Positions 24,894-33,852 of a DNA stretch of 47,491 nt are shown one piece after another. A program made the position numbers and the translations under genes. The DNA lies in contig MWDQ01000147.1 of NCBI GenBank assembly GCA_002070645.1, positions 1-47,491 of the forward strand. Direction: 5' to 3'. The notes below the pieces were generated by a model, which searched no databases, was not told the origin of the DNA, and saw only the letters and a program-made list of their open reading frames with translations. Position 1 is the first letter of the stretch, and every line of letters starts with the position of its first letter. This DNA is from a candidate division TA06 bacterium ADurb.Bin131. Lineage in GTDB: Bacteria; Ratteibacteria; UBA8468; B48-G9; DTJG01.

Positions 24894-26262
24894 AGACAAT
24901 AATGGCGTTCAAAATCTTTATCGTGAGATTCTCGGGAGAAATGGGTATCAGCCAACTATAAAGATAGATGTTTCATCTGCACTTGAGGCAGTAGAAAAAG
25001 AAGAATTTGATCTTGTAATTCTTGATTTGCAACTCCCTGATGAAAACGGAATCGCGTTTCTTGAAAAAATGAGAGGCATTGATAAAAATCTTCCGCCAGT
25101 TGTTGTATGCACCGGTATGGCATCTATCGAGAACGCAGTTGACGCAATAAAAAAGGGTGCGAGTGATTTTATAACAAAGCCGTTTACAATTGAAGGGTTA
25201 ATTTCAACCATAGAAAGAAATATAAAAATCAGTCAAATTACCGGCAAGATTTCAGATATAGAAATGGTTCGTTTGATTCTTGAACTCAACAGAATAATAA
25301 TTTCAATCACGGATACAGAGGAATTATCCACACGTGTTATTGATCTTGTATATAATTTTATCAGACCTGATATTGCACTTTTTTACCTCAAAGAAGAGGA
25401 TACAGAAAGATTCTTTCTGCGTAGAGTAAAGGGTAGATTATCCAATTTTACCCCATTGCTGGTTTTATCCGCGTCCGATATAAAAGATTTTGAAAAGGGA
25501 ACCATAGATATTGCACGAAGGACAGATGATGGATTTTTTGAGGTAAATCTCTATGGTAAAAAAGATATTGTAGGAATACTGCGACTTTATTCAAATGAAA
25601 GGTCTATGGATAATAGAGAACTTAAGTTTCTATCAGTTCTCGGAACTCAAATTGGTATTGCTATTGAGAATGCCAGTCTCCTCCAGCAGTTAAAGGAATC
25701 ATATATTAGTGCGATAAGGTCTCTTGTGAATTCTCTCGAGGCAAGAGATGCCTATACAAAGGGACATTCTGAGCAGGTTGCGTATTATTCTGTTGCTATC
25801 GGTAAGGCCCTTGGGCTTGATAGCCATGCACTGGAGAGTTTGCGTAATGCTGGATATCTTCATGATATTGGGAAACTCGGCATCAGGGATGAAATTATTC
25901 AAAAAGAGTCGGCTTTATCTGAAAAAGAATTCGAAATCATAAAAAGACATCCTATTATTACAAAAGAAATTCTTAAGCCATTAAGAATCCGAAAAGAAGA
26001 AATGGATGCATGTTTTTTTCATCACGAAATGATCAACGGTAAAGGATATCCTTATGGACTTAAAGGAGAACAGATTCCACTGATGGCAAGAATTCTTGCT
26101 GTTGCAGATTCTTTAAGCGCAATGATTTCAGAAAGGCCATACCGTAAGAAGATGAAAATTGACGAGGCAATTAAAGAACTTGAAAAAAATGCAGGTGAGC
26201 AGTTTGATGAAAATATCGTAAGGGCGTTAATAAGTGTGCTGAAAAATTCAAAAACACTATAA
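24853..26262 (+). CDS. response regulator with HD-GYP domain
   Basis: This 469-residue protein begins with a receiver (D58 in VILDLQLPD, Lys in ITKPFT). It has a GAF-like central domain (about 135-280) and a C-terminal HD-GYP domain. The metal-binding HD is H337-D338 in LHDIGK, and the family signature is HHEMINGKGYPYGL (390-403). HD-GYP proteins hydrolyse c-di-GMP, so the output is probably a second-messenger change under two-component control, a parallel branch to the NtrC-type regulator upstream. I use the ATG at 24853; a TTG three codons earlier is also in frame. The overlap with the activator gene is 41 bp. Twenty-two bp separate it from mreB. Confidence 0.93.
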   Translation: MRSEKINNKVLIVEDNNGVQNLYREILGRNGYQPTIKIDVSSALEAVEKEEFDLVILDLQLPDENGIAFLEKMRGIDKNLPPVVVCTGMASIENAVDAIKKGASDFITKPFTIEGLISTIERNIKISQITGKISDIEMVRLILELNRIIISITDTEELSTRVIDLVYNFIRPDIALFYLKEEDTERFFLRRVKGRLSNFTPLLVLSASDIKDFEKGTIDIARRTDDGFFEVNLYGKKDIVGILRLYSNERSMDNRELKFLSVLGTQIGIAIENASLLQQLKESYISAIRSLVNSLEARDAYTKGHSEQVAYYSVAIGKALGLDSHALESLRNAGYLHDIGKLGIRDEIIQKESALSEKEFEIIKRHPIITKEILKPLRIRKEEMDACFFHHEMINGKGYPYGLKGEQIPLMARILAVADSLSAMISERPYRKKMKIDEAIKELEKNAGEQFDENIVRALISVLKNSKTL

Positions 26263-26284
26263 CAATTCAAGACAGGGAGTATTT

Positions 26285-27310
26285 ATGGTAAAACTTTTTA
26301 GATTGTTATCAAATGATCTTGGCATTGATCTTGGAACTGCAAATACTGCTGTTTATCTGAGGGGCAAAGGGGTTGTTTTGATGGAACCTTCAATTGTGGC
26401 GATAAACCATAATACGAAGCAGGTTCTTGCAGTTGGGACAGAAGCAAAAAAGATGCTCGGGAAAACTCCTGCGAATATTATCGCTATGAAACCAATGAAG
26501 GATGGAGTCATTGCTGATTTTGATGCCTGTGAGGCAATGTTAAGATATTTTATAAATAGAGTAAGGTCGCCGAGGCACAAATTTGTTATGCCACCGAGGA
26601 TGGTTATCGCAGTACCTTCGGGTATTACCAGCGTTGAGAGAAGGGCAGTGAGGGAAACAGCCCTTAAGGCAGGTGCCAGAATTGTTCGACTTGTCGAAGA
26701 ACCCATGGCTTCTGCGATTGGAGTTGGTCTTCCAGTTGAAGAGCCCTGTGGCAGTTTTATACTTGATATTGGAGGCGGAACTACTGAAATGGCAGTAATT
26801 TCTCTTGGAGGTCTTGTTCTTACGAAAAGTTTAAGAATTGCCGGTAATGAGATGGATGAGGCAATTTCTAACTACCTTAAGAAGAAGTACAACCTTTTGA
26901 TTGGAGAAAAGACAGCAGAGGACATAAAAATTCAGATTGGATCGGCTTTTCCTCTCGAAGAAGAACTTACCATAGAGGTTCATGGTCGGGATCTTGTTGA
27001 AGGTCTTCCAAAGATGATAAAGGTTCGTTCAGAAGAAATACGAGATGCACTTAGGGATACTTTAATGGCGATTGTTAGTGCAGTTAGAGATATCCTTGAA
27101 GAGACCCCACCGGAACTTTCAAGCGATCTTGTTGAAAATGGCCTTGTTATCGCAGGAGGAGGTGCCTTACTCCGTAATATCGATAAATTAATCTCCCAGG
27201 AGACAAAACTTCCTGTTGTTATTGCAGAAAATCCTCTGCTTGCCGTGGTGACTGGTGCAGGCAAAATGCTTGATGAAGAAAGATACTTCAAAATGTTTCC
27301 TTCAGAATAG
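26285..27310 (+). CDS. mreB: rod shape-determining protein MreB
   Basis: This is a 341-residue bacterial actin that guides lateral peptidoglycan synthesis. It shows the phosphate-1 loop DLGIDLGTANTAVY, the IAVPSGITSVERRA block, phosphate-2 LDIGGGTTEMAVIS and the adenosine motif VIAGGGALL. The length is normal. GGGAG lies before the ATG. It opens the cell-elongation block mreB-mreC-mreD-mrdA-rodA and follows the HD-GYP gene by only 22 bp without a visible terminator, so read-through from the regulatory genes is likely. Confidence 0.98.
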   Translation: MVKLFRLLSNDLGIDLGTANTAVYLRGKGVVLMEPSIVAINHNTKQVLAVGTEAKKMLGKTPANIIAMKPMKDGVIADFDACEAMLRYFINRVRSPRHKFVMPPRMVIAVPSGITSVERRAVRETALKAGARIVRLVEEPMASAIGVGLPVEEPCGSFILDIGGGTTEMAVISLGGLVLTKSLRIAGNEMDEAISNYLKKKYNLLIGEKTAEDIKIQIGSAFPLEEELTIEVHGRDLVEGLPKMIKVRSEEIRDALRDTLMAIVSAVRDILEETPPELSSDLVENGLVIAGGGALLRNIDKLISQETKLPVVIAENPLLAVVTGAGKMLDEERYFKMFPSE

Positions 27311-27318
27311 GTGGTTGA

Positions 27319-28002
27319 ATGTTGTGGAGATTTCGTCGTGAAATTATTTTCTTCGTATTTGTTATTACAGGGATATTTTTTATAAAGCACAATGTGGTTT
27401 TTAAGATCTTTTCTTCAAGGAATGCATCTATTGAGAAAGCCATTCAACCGTCTGTCGAGGATATTATTCTTGAAAATGAAAACCTAAGAAAAATGATGGG
27501 ATTAAAACAGAAAAGAGGTTTTTCAAAGATAATATACGCTAATGCAAAAAGTATTTCACCATGGGTTTTTCCATCACAGATTGTATTTGATAAGGGAGCA
27601 AAAGACGGCGTTAAAATAGGAATGTCAGTGATAAGTGGTAATGGTTCTCTGATAGGCAGGGTGGTTTCTGCAGAGGAACAATCATCTTCCTGTATTACGC
27701 TTTATCATCCAGATAACAAGGTTAGCGTTATTATTCCGAGAACAGGAGAACTGGCTATTGTTGAAGGAATTTCTTTATCGGTTTCATATCCATATCTAAG
27801 AATAAGGTTTCTTCCACCGCAATGCAAGGCATCTGAAGGAGACACAGTCGAAACAAGCGGCCTTACAAAATTGTTTTCATCTTCAGTAAAGGTGGGTACA
27901 ATAGTAAAAATCTGTCCTTCAAAAAGCGAACCAGTTGTGCAAGGTTTCATAAAGCCATTTTTTACAAATGAAAACATCAAAACAGCAATTCTTGTTGAAT
28001 AG
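27319..28002 (+). CDS. mreC: rod shape-determining protein MreC
   Basis: This 227-residue protein has one N-terminal membrane helix (about 8-25), a short coiled-coil (about 45-62, EDIILENENLRKMMGLK) and the periplasmic double beta-barrel (DKGAKDGVKIGMSVISGNGSLIGRV). MreC scaffolds MreB, PBP2 and RodA in the elongasome. It is slightly shorter than typical MreC at both ends but keeps the core. GGTGG precedes the ATG. The 3' end overlaps mreD by 35 bp. Confidence 0.94.
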   Translation: MLWRFRREIIFFVFVITGIFFIKHNVVFKIFSSRNASIEKAIQPSVEDIILENENLRKMMGLKQKRGFSKIIYANAKSISPWVFPSQIVFDKGAKDGVKIGMSVISGNGSLIGRVVSAEEQSSSCITLYHPDNKVSVIIPRTGELAIVEGISLSVSYPYLRIRFLPPQCKASEGDTVETSGLTKLFSSSVKVGTIVKICPSKSEPVVQGFIKPFFTNENIKTAILVE

Positions 28003-28453
28003 AAAAGAATTTCTAACCTTTTTGATTGTTCCATCTATTCTTCAATTCTTATTTCCACATATGTGGGTGGACTTTTTTCTCCTGACAATTTTTTATCTTG
28101 CTTTTACTGAGAGATTATTTGTCTATTTCTTTATGATTTTTTTCTGGGGTATAATATATTCATTAGTGACACTTGAAAATATTGGCGCTGAAATTATTGC
28201 ACTCGGTCTTGTGTGGTATTTTTATGTTTCCTTCTGGGAAAACAGCAACCTGATATCGAACCTTGTTAATATCATTATTGGCTGTTTGCTTTATCTTGTT
28301 GTGAAACTCTGTATCAGCCCAGCAGGATGTGCGTGGAATCCTTCTATGATTGTATTTTTTTCTGTTTATTTTGTTCTTATAAGTGTTGTGATTAGTTTAA
28401 TTTTGTTTGTAATAAGGGATAATTTTGTAAGAAGGCAAATACCAGGTTTCTGA
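27968..28453 (+). CDS. mreD: MreD-like rod shape-determining membrane protein
   Basis: This 161-residue integral membrane protein has about five hydrophobic segments. MreD sequences are poorly conserved, so the call rests on the position between mreC and mrdA, the size and the topology. The ATG at 27968 lies within mreC. A slightly later start is possible, since no clear ribosome-binding site is visible. It would act in the inner membrane with MreC and RodA. Confidence 0.83.
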   Translation: MKTSKQQFLLNRKEFLTFLIVPSILQFLFPHMWVDFFLLTIFYLAFTERLFVYFFMIFFWGIIYSLVTLENIGAEIIALGLVWYFYVSFWENSNLISNLVNIIIGCLLYLVVKLCISPAGCAWNPSMIVFFSVYFVLISVVISLILFVIRDNFVRRQIPGF

Positions 28454-28458
28454 TTTCA

Positions 28459-30222
28459 ATGGAAGAACGATTAAAAACATTTTTTCACCTCGTAAAAATT
28501 TTATTTGGAATAATACTTTTACAGTGTATTAATCTACAGATTTTACATTTTAACTACTACAGAGGTCTATCAGAGAAAAATTGCATAAGAACAATAGACC
28601 TCGGAATTCCGAGAGGAAAGATTTACGATAGAAATGGTCGGGTTCTTGCAGAGGATAAGATATGTTTTAATCTTGTATATGTTCCCTATGATATCAAAAA
28701 CCCACAGGAGGTTGCTTCAACCCTTTCAGATATTTTTGGATTTAACAAAAAAGATCTCCTCCAACAATTTAATAAATCTTCCTCGGATCCTTTTGAAAGA
28801 ATAGTGTTAAAGTATAATCTAACCCAGTCAGAGATTGCTGCTGTTTCTGAATATGCTTTTAAACTTCCAGGCGTTTTTGTCCAGACAGGACTGAACAGGC
28901 AATACACACTCAAAGAAGGCACCTGCCATGTTCTTGGTTATGTGGGAGAAATAAACCAGGATGAATTAGATATTATGCGAGACCAGGGGTTAAAGCCAGG
29001 TCATTGTATAGGAAGATATGGAATAGAAAAACAGTATGATGAATTTCTAAGGGGTAAATCAGGTGGATATCAGATTGAGGTTGATGCCCATGGACATCAA
29101 AGAAAGATATTAAAAGAAATAGCAATGATTCCAGGGAATAATATTGTTTTAACCCTTGATCAAAGTATTCAGGAGGCGTGCAGGGATGCGCTTGGAGATA
29201 AACAGGGCAGTATTATTGTAATGAACCCGAGAAATGGAGAAGTTCTCGGACTTGTAAATAATCCAACTTTTGACCCCTCAAATGTGGCAAAGTATCTAAA
29301 GCCCCCTTACAGTAATAAAACACCTTTTCTCAACCGTGTAATTGCTGGACAATATGCCCCAGGGTCTATCTTTAAGATTATCACTGAAATTGCTGCGCTC
29401 GAAACCGGAGAAATAGGAGAGCATGATCGCATTGAATGCACAGGTGCAATGAATGTCGGAGATAGAATTTTTCATTGCTGGAAGGAAGAAGGCCATGGAT
29501 GGGTGGATATAAATATGGCTTTACCTTTTTCCTGCAATATATTTTTTGGTACAGTGGGGTCAAAACTCGGGACTGAAAAGATTCTTGAGTACGCGGGACT
29601 TTTTGATTTCGGGAAGCCAACCGGTATTGATCTTCCAGGCGAAAAATCGGGTAATTTGCCATCTTCTTATCAATCAGGAGGGGCAATAAACCTTGCAATA
29701 GGTCAGGGTGCCCTGGCAGTAACACCGATTCAGTTGTGTGTAATGATTTCATCTATTGCAAATGGTGGAAATCTGTGGAGACCATATCTTGTGAAGAAAA
29801 TCCAGTCGCCTGATGGAAAAATTATTAAAGAATTTCAACCTGTTGTTAAAAAAACAATATTTATTTCAGATGAGACATTAACAATCTTAAGAAGAGGACT
29901 GAGAAATGTTGTTAAGTTTGGCACAGGAGCAGGTGCAAATATCCCAGGGATTGAGATTTCAGGTAAAACAGGAACAGCACAAATTGCACAGAGGGAACTT
30001 GGTTTACCAACCAGAGGTGCGTTTGCGTGCTATGCACCCTCTGATAGTCCGAATATTGCTATGGTTGTTTTCCTTGATGAGGGTAGTTCTGGTCAGGCAG
30101 CCAGAATAGCCGGCTCTATAATAAAAAAGGTATTTACGTCAGAAGAAACAACAAGTGAGACAACTATCAGTGAAACTGAAGAATTACAGCCGCTGCTATC
30201 TGGAAGCGAAGGTTTTGAATAA
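28459..30222 (+). CDS. mrdA: penicillin-binding protein 2 (elongasome transpeptidase)
   Basis: This 587-residue class B PBP has an N-terminal membrane anchor (about 10-30) and a dimerisation/pedestal domain with GKIYDRNGRVLAED. The transpeptidase has S303-x-x-K306 in APGSIFKI, SCN in ALPFSCNIFF and KTG in ISGKTGTAQ. It cross-links peptidoglycan during lateral growth, paired with the RodA glycosyltransferase encoded next. The C-terminal 25 residues are Thr/Glu-rich and not conserved. It starts 5 bp after mreD, and its stop codon directly abuts the rodA ATG. Confidence 0.96.
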   Translation: MEERLKTFFHLVKILFGIILLQCINLQILHFNYYRGLSEKNCIRTIDLGIPRGKIYDRNGRVLAEDKICFNLVYVPYDIKNPQEVASTLSDIFGFNKKDLLQQFNKSSSDPFERIVLKYNLTQSEIAAVSEYAFKLPGVFVQTGLNRQYTLKEGTCHVLGYVGEINQDELDIMRDQGLKPGHCIGRYGIEKQYDEFLRGKSGGYQIEVDAHGHQRKILKEIAMIPGNNIVLTLDQSIQEACRDALGDKQGSIIVMNPRNGEVLGLVNNPTFDPSNVAKYLKPPYSNKTPFLNRVIAGQYAPGSIFKIITEIAALETGEIGEHDRIECTGAMNVGDRIFHCWKEEGHGWVDINMALPFSCNIFFGTVGSKLGTEKILEYAGLFDFGKPTGIDLPGEKSGNLPSSYQSGGAINLAIGQGALAVTPIQLCVMISSIANGGNLWRPYLVKKIQSPDGKIIKEFQPVVKKTIFISDETLTILRRGLRNVVKFGTGAGANIPGIEISGKTGTAQIAQRELGLPTRGAFACYAPSDSPNIAMVVFLDEGSSGQAARIAGSIIKKVFTSEETTSETTISETEELQPLLSGSEGFE

Positions 30223-31302
30223 ATGGAGAATAAAAGCAACGCAGGTAAAATTCTGTTGATTGTAAGTTTTATACTTACTGGGCTCGGAGTAATGCTTCTT
30301 TTTAGTGCATCAAAAGGAATAACATCCGCTCGTACGGGTCTTCCTGTATATATTAAACAGATGATATGGGTATTTTTAGGCTCTTTATTGTTTATCTGGT
30401 TAAAGAACTTTGACTACAGACACTGGAATAAAATTGCGGGTATTCTATACTTTGTTTGTTTCATTCTATTGTTAATAGTTCTTGCGACTGGTACAGGAAG
30501 AGCAGGTCGGTGGATTAAAATCGGATGGCTTAATTTTCAGCCATCAGAATTCACAAAGTTTGTTCTTATTATTCTTCTTGCGAGGTACTTTTCAACAAAG
30601 GATATAGAAAAGTTTTCTACTCTACTTGGAGGGATAATAATTACTGGCATACCATTTTTGCTTATTCTGATTCAGCCGAATCTTGGAACTGCGTTTTTGC
30701 TTATAGTGATATTTTTTACAATGGCTTATCTTGCAGGAGCAAGGAAAAATCATCTTTTGATACTCATTATAATTGGAATATTGATGAGTCCATTTTTATG
30801 GATGGGGCTTAAGGATTATCAGAAACAACGGCTCATGGTTTTTGTGAACCCTTGGAAGGATCCTCTCGGCAAGGGCTATAATATACTCCAGTCAAAGATT
30901 ACAATTGGTTCTGGCGGGATTATTGGTAAAGGATTTTTAAGAGGAACACAGACAAAACTTGCATTTTTACCTGAATACCATACTGACTTTATATTTTGTT
31001 TACTTGCTGAAGAATTTGGGCTTGTTGGAGTTCTTGTCCTTTTATTCCTTTATTATGTATTCTTAACCCAGATATGGAAGATAAGCATGACCACCCAGGA
31101 TCCTTTTGGAAGATTAATTGGGATGGGTGTAATGGTTATGTTTCTTATTCAGATATTTGTAAACATTGGAATGGCCTGTGGCCTTTTACCTGTTGCCGGG
31201 ATACCTTTGCCTTTTCTAAGCTATGGTGGTTCTGCTCTTTTGGTTTGTTTTATTTCTCTTGCAACAGTATATAACCTTCATAAGAATACAGCCCTTTTTT
31301 GA
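30223..31302 (+). CDS. rodA: RodA SEDS-family peptidoglycan glycosyltransferase
   Basis: This is a 359-residue polytopic membrane protein of the SEDS family. It shows GTGRAGRWIKIGWLNFQPSE, NPWKDPLGKGYNILQSKI, HTDFIFCLLAEEFGLVG and GIPLPFLSYGGSALL, all standard RodA/FtsW blocks; the Asp in the HTDF segment belongs to the catalytic loop. It polymerises lipid II for the elongasome. The ATG follows the mrdA TAA with no gap, and the ribosome-binding site lies within mrdA. It is followed 3 bp later by a radical SAM gene. Confidence 0.97.
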   Translation: MENKSNAGKILLIVSFILTGLGVMLLFSASKGITSARTGLPVYIKQMIWVFLGSLLFIWLKNFDYRHWNKIAGILYFVCFILLLIVLATGTGRAGRWIKIGWLNFQPSEFTKFVLIILLARYFSTKDIEKFSTLLGGIIITGIPFLLILIQPNLGTAFLLIVIFFTMAYLAGARKNHLLILIIIGILMSPFLWMGLKDYQKQRLMVFVNPWKDPLGKGYNILQSKITIGSGGIIGKGFLRGTQTKLAFLPEYHTDFIFCLLAEEFGLVGVLVLLFLYYVFLTQIWKISMTTQDPFGRLIGMGVMVMFLIQIFVNIGMACGLLPVAGIPLPFLSYGGSALLVCFISLATVYNLHKNTALF

Positions 31303-31305
31303 TTT

Positions 31306-33030
31306 ATGTTCAATTTTGATAAGATAATCAGAAATATTCAAAAACCCATTACATATCTTGGTGGAGAGATAAACTGTTTTCATCCTGATACAGAGAATTC
31401 TGAAATAAAATTTGCTCTCGGATATCCAGATCTCTATGAAGTTGGAATGTCAAACCTTGGTGTAAGAATACTTTATCATATCCTGAATAATCTTGATGGG
31501 GTAGCATGTGAAAGATTCTTTGCGCCTGGCTATGACCTTGAGAATATTCTGAGAAAAACAGATACACCTTTTTTTACTCTCGAATCAAGAAGACCTTTGA
31601 AAGAATTTGATATTATTGGATTTAGCATATCCTCAGAACTCAATTACACCAATCTTATTAATCTTTTGTCTCTTTCAAAAATTCCTTTACATTCTGTTGA
31701 ACGGGATGAAAGCGACCCTATTATTCTTGCTGGTGGGAACTGCTCATTTCACCCTGAACCTTTATCTGACTTTATTGATTTGTGGATTGTTGGTGAAGCA
31801 GAAGAGGCAATTGTTGAACTTATTGAGGCATACAGAAATCTTAAAGGACTGAAAAGATTTGATGTCATAAAATCTCTTACAGAAATAAAAGGTGTATATG
31901 CGCCGATGTTTTACTCTGCTATGGCAGATGAAACCCTTATACCTATTACAAACAGGGTTCCTGATGTTATTCAAAGGCGTGTTATTATCGATTTTGAAAA
32001 TTCTATTTTTCCCACAAGATGGATTGTTCCATCCTGCGATATCATACACGACAGAATTTCTCTTGAAATAATGAGGGGATGTCCTCAAAATTGTCTTTTT
32101 TGCCAGGGCGGATTTTGCTGGAGGCCTGTGAGAAAAAAAAGTTCGAAAAAGGTTATTGAATTAGGGCTCGAAACATACAGGAATACAGGATATGAAGAGA
32201 TTTCGCTTCTTTCTTTTTCTTCGGCGGATCATCCTGAGATAGAAAAAATTGTTGGAGGACTTGTGGAAAAAACATCTGATTTTAATGTTGCGATTTCTTT
32301 CCCATCCTTGAGAATTGATAGTTTTTCCTTTTATCTTGCAAATAAAATAAGCCAGGTCAGGAGAACAGGCTTGACCTTTGCGCCTGAAACAGGTCAGTCC
32401 CTTAGAAAACATATTGGAAAAAACATTTTAGATGAAAAATTGCTTGTCCTTGCAGAGGAAGCAAAAAAATCTGGATGGAGGCAGATGAAACTTTATTTTA
32501 TGATTGGACTTCCCTGTGAAACTGAAAGGACAATTGTAGAAATTGAAGAACTGATAGACAAAATTTCAAGGATTATTTCTGTAAAATGCTCATTCAATAC
32601 ATTTATTCCAAAACCACACACTCCTTTTCAGTGGGAAAAATTCCCTGAGTTTGAATACTATAGTCAGATAAAGAATCGGTTGAAAAAAAGATTCTCGAGA
32701 AACAGGTTTGTTCATATTAAATTTCACCCGTATGAAATGAGTAAGATAGAATGTTTTCTTTCAAGAGGAAATAGAAAACTTGGAAGTGTAATTGAGGATG
32801 TCTGGAAATCAGGCGGAAAGATGGAAAATTGGTCTGAAGGTTTTGTTTTTGACAGATGGGCTGTATCTATGGGAAAAAACCAACTTGATTTTTTAGATTA
32901 TCTCGGAGAATTACCGTCAATCTGTAATAGATGGAAACACATTTTGGCTTCCCTGCAGTTTGAAAAACTTGAAAAAATGAAGAAAGATTTCTATGAAAAT
33001 TTTCGCAGGGATACCTTAATATCTGATTAG
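31306..33030 (+). CDS. TIGR03960-type B12-binding/radical SAM protein
   Basis: This 574-residue protein shows the family opening YLGGEINCFHPD and ALGYPDLYEVGMSNLGVRIL. It has a cobalamin-binding-like N-terminal domain (about 1-225) and a radical SAM core with C259, C263, C266 in MRGCPQNCLFCQGG. Family members are widespread in anaerobes and often sit beside rodA, the ribonuclease gene rng and ribosomal protein genes. They are frequently fused to, or followed by, a DUF2344 protein, which is absent here. The substrate is unknown; an RNA or translation-related modification is often assumed. It is the last gene of the long plus-strand run. Confidence 0.9.
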   Translation: MFNFDKIIRNIQKPITYLGGEINCFHPDTENSEIKFALGYPDLYEVGMSNLGVRILYHILNNLDGVACERFFAPGYDLENILRKTDTPFFTLESRRPLKEFDIIGFSISSELNYTNLINLLSLSKIPLHSVERDESDPIILAGGNCSFHPEPLSDFIDLWIVGEAEEAIVELIEAYRNLKGLKRFDVIKSLTEIKGVYAPMFYSAMADETLIPITNRVPDVIQRRVIIDFENSIFPTRWIVPSCDIIHDRISLEIMRGCPQNCLFCQGGFCWRPVRKKSSKKVIELGLETYRNTGYEEISLLSFSSADHPEIEKIVGGLVEKTSDFNVAISFPSLRIDSFSFYLANKISQVRRTGLTFAPETGQSLRKHIGKNILDEKLLVLAEEAKKSGWRQMKLYFMIGLPCETERTIVEIEELIDKISRIISVKCSFNTFIPKPHTPFQWEKFPEFEYYSQIKNRLKKRFSRNRFVHIKFHPYEMSKIECFLSRGNRKLGSVIEDVWKSGGKMENWSEGFVFDRWAVSMGKNQLDFLDYLGELPSICNRWKHILASLQFEKLEKMKKDFYENFRRDTLISD

Positions 33031-33108
33031 CAGTAAATGAAATTTTTCTATATAACCATGAAAAAAATATAGATTATAAAAATGTGGTATGCAACTTTCT
33101 TCGGTGCG

Positions 33109-33149
33109 TTCCTTTAACAATTTTGCCTTTGAATTTTTGAATTAAAGAA
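33109..33149. repeat. REP-like imperfect hairpin, possible terminator
   Basis: TTCCTTTAA (33109-33117) can pair with TTAAAGAA (33142-33149) with one bulged C. It stands alone in the 168-bp space between the end of the long plus-strand operon and the convergent DUF1614 gene, so it may help stop transcription on both strands. A related element (TCCTTTAAC, then CCTTTGAA) lies at 37351-37398. No other gene is seen in this gap. Confidence 0.4.
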
Positions 33150-33198
33150 TGTTTCTTATTATGCAGGTATAGTGATTAACCAGGTTTACAGTGGACAA

Positions 33199-33852
33199 TC
33201 AGGCAAGCAGCGCGGAAAAAATTCCAACAAGAAAAATACCGTCATATACACCTGCGCCTCCGATACTCATCATACCCTGAAAATTACCGAGATTTGGAAG
33301 GTTTAAAAGATCTGCGCCAATAAGTACCCCGAGTACCCCACTGATATAGGCAACGGGTATCTTATTATCCCGGCTGAAAAGAAAAGCCAGTAATACAGAA
33401 ACAATCGGCGGGATAAATGCAGGAAGGGTTACCCCTACCCCTGGCACAACAACAGCCAGTTTATAGCATATGGTTGTGGAGATTATTGTAGCAAAAATTG
33501 TAGGGAGTGCAGGAGCTTTACGGAAAAGATAAAAGCATAGACATATTGGGATAAGCGCGCCTCCAAGGTTAAGGGCTATAACCTGTGCCTGTTCTGGGGC
33601 TTCATATAGGAAACCTGAAAAATAGGAAAATGCAGAAACAAAGCCAGCATTTGTTTTTACCGCAAGAGGTATATTGATAAAACTCCCTATTAATGATGCT
33701 AAAAGAACAAAAAATGCAGCAGCAGGTGATAATCCGAGTTTTTCAAAAGCAATTCTTACTGCCTGAATTGGAATTATCACAAAAAGCAGAAAAATAAGAA
33801 TAAGAAAAAAAAGAAAGAAAAGAAGTAATGAGAGTGGAAACAAAAAAATCAT
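33199..33852 (-). CDS. DUF1614-family membrane protein
   Basis: This 217-residue protein starts with a very hydrophobic stretch (about 1-30) followed by four or five further membrane helices. The family-like block FFVLLASLIGSFINIPL and the Gly/Pro-rich VVVPGVGVTLPAFIPPIVSVLLAF support DUF1614. The function of the family is unknown. Many members occur in anaerobic archaea and bacteria. It overlaps the oxidoreductase beta-subunit gene by 4 bp, so it is the last member of that operon. Confidence 0.78.
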   Translation of the reverse strand: MIFLFPLSLLLFFLFFLILIFLLFVIIPIQAVRIAFEKLGLSPAAAFFVLLASLIGSFINIPLAVKTNAGFVSAFSYFSGFLYEAPEQAQVIALNLGGALIPICLCFYLFRKAPALPTIFATIISTTICYKLAVVVPGVGVTLPAFIPPIVSVLLAFLFSRDNKIPVAYISGVLGVLIGADLLNLPNLGNFQGMMSIGGAGVYDGIFLVGIFSALLA

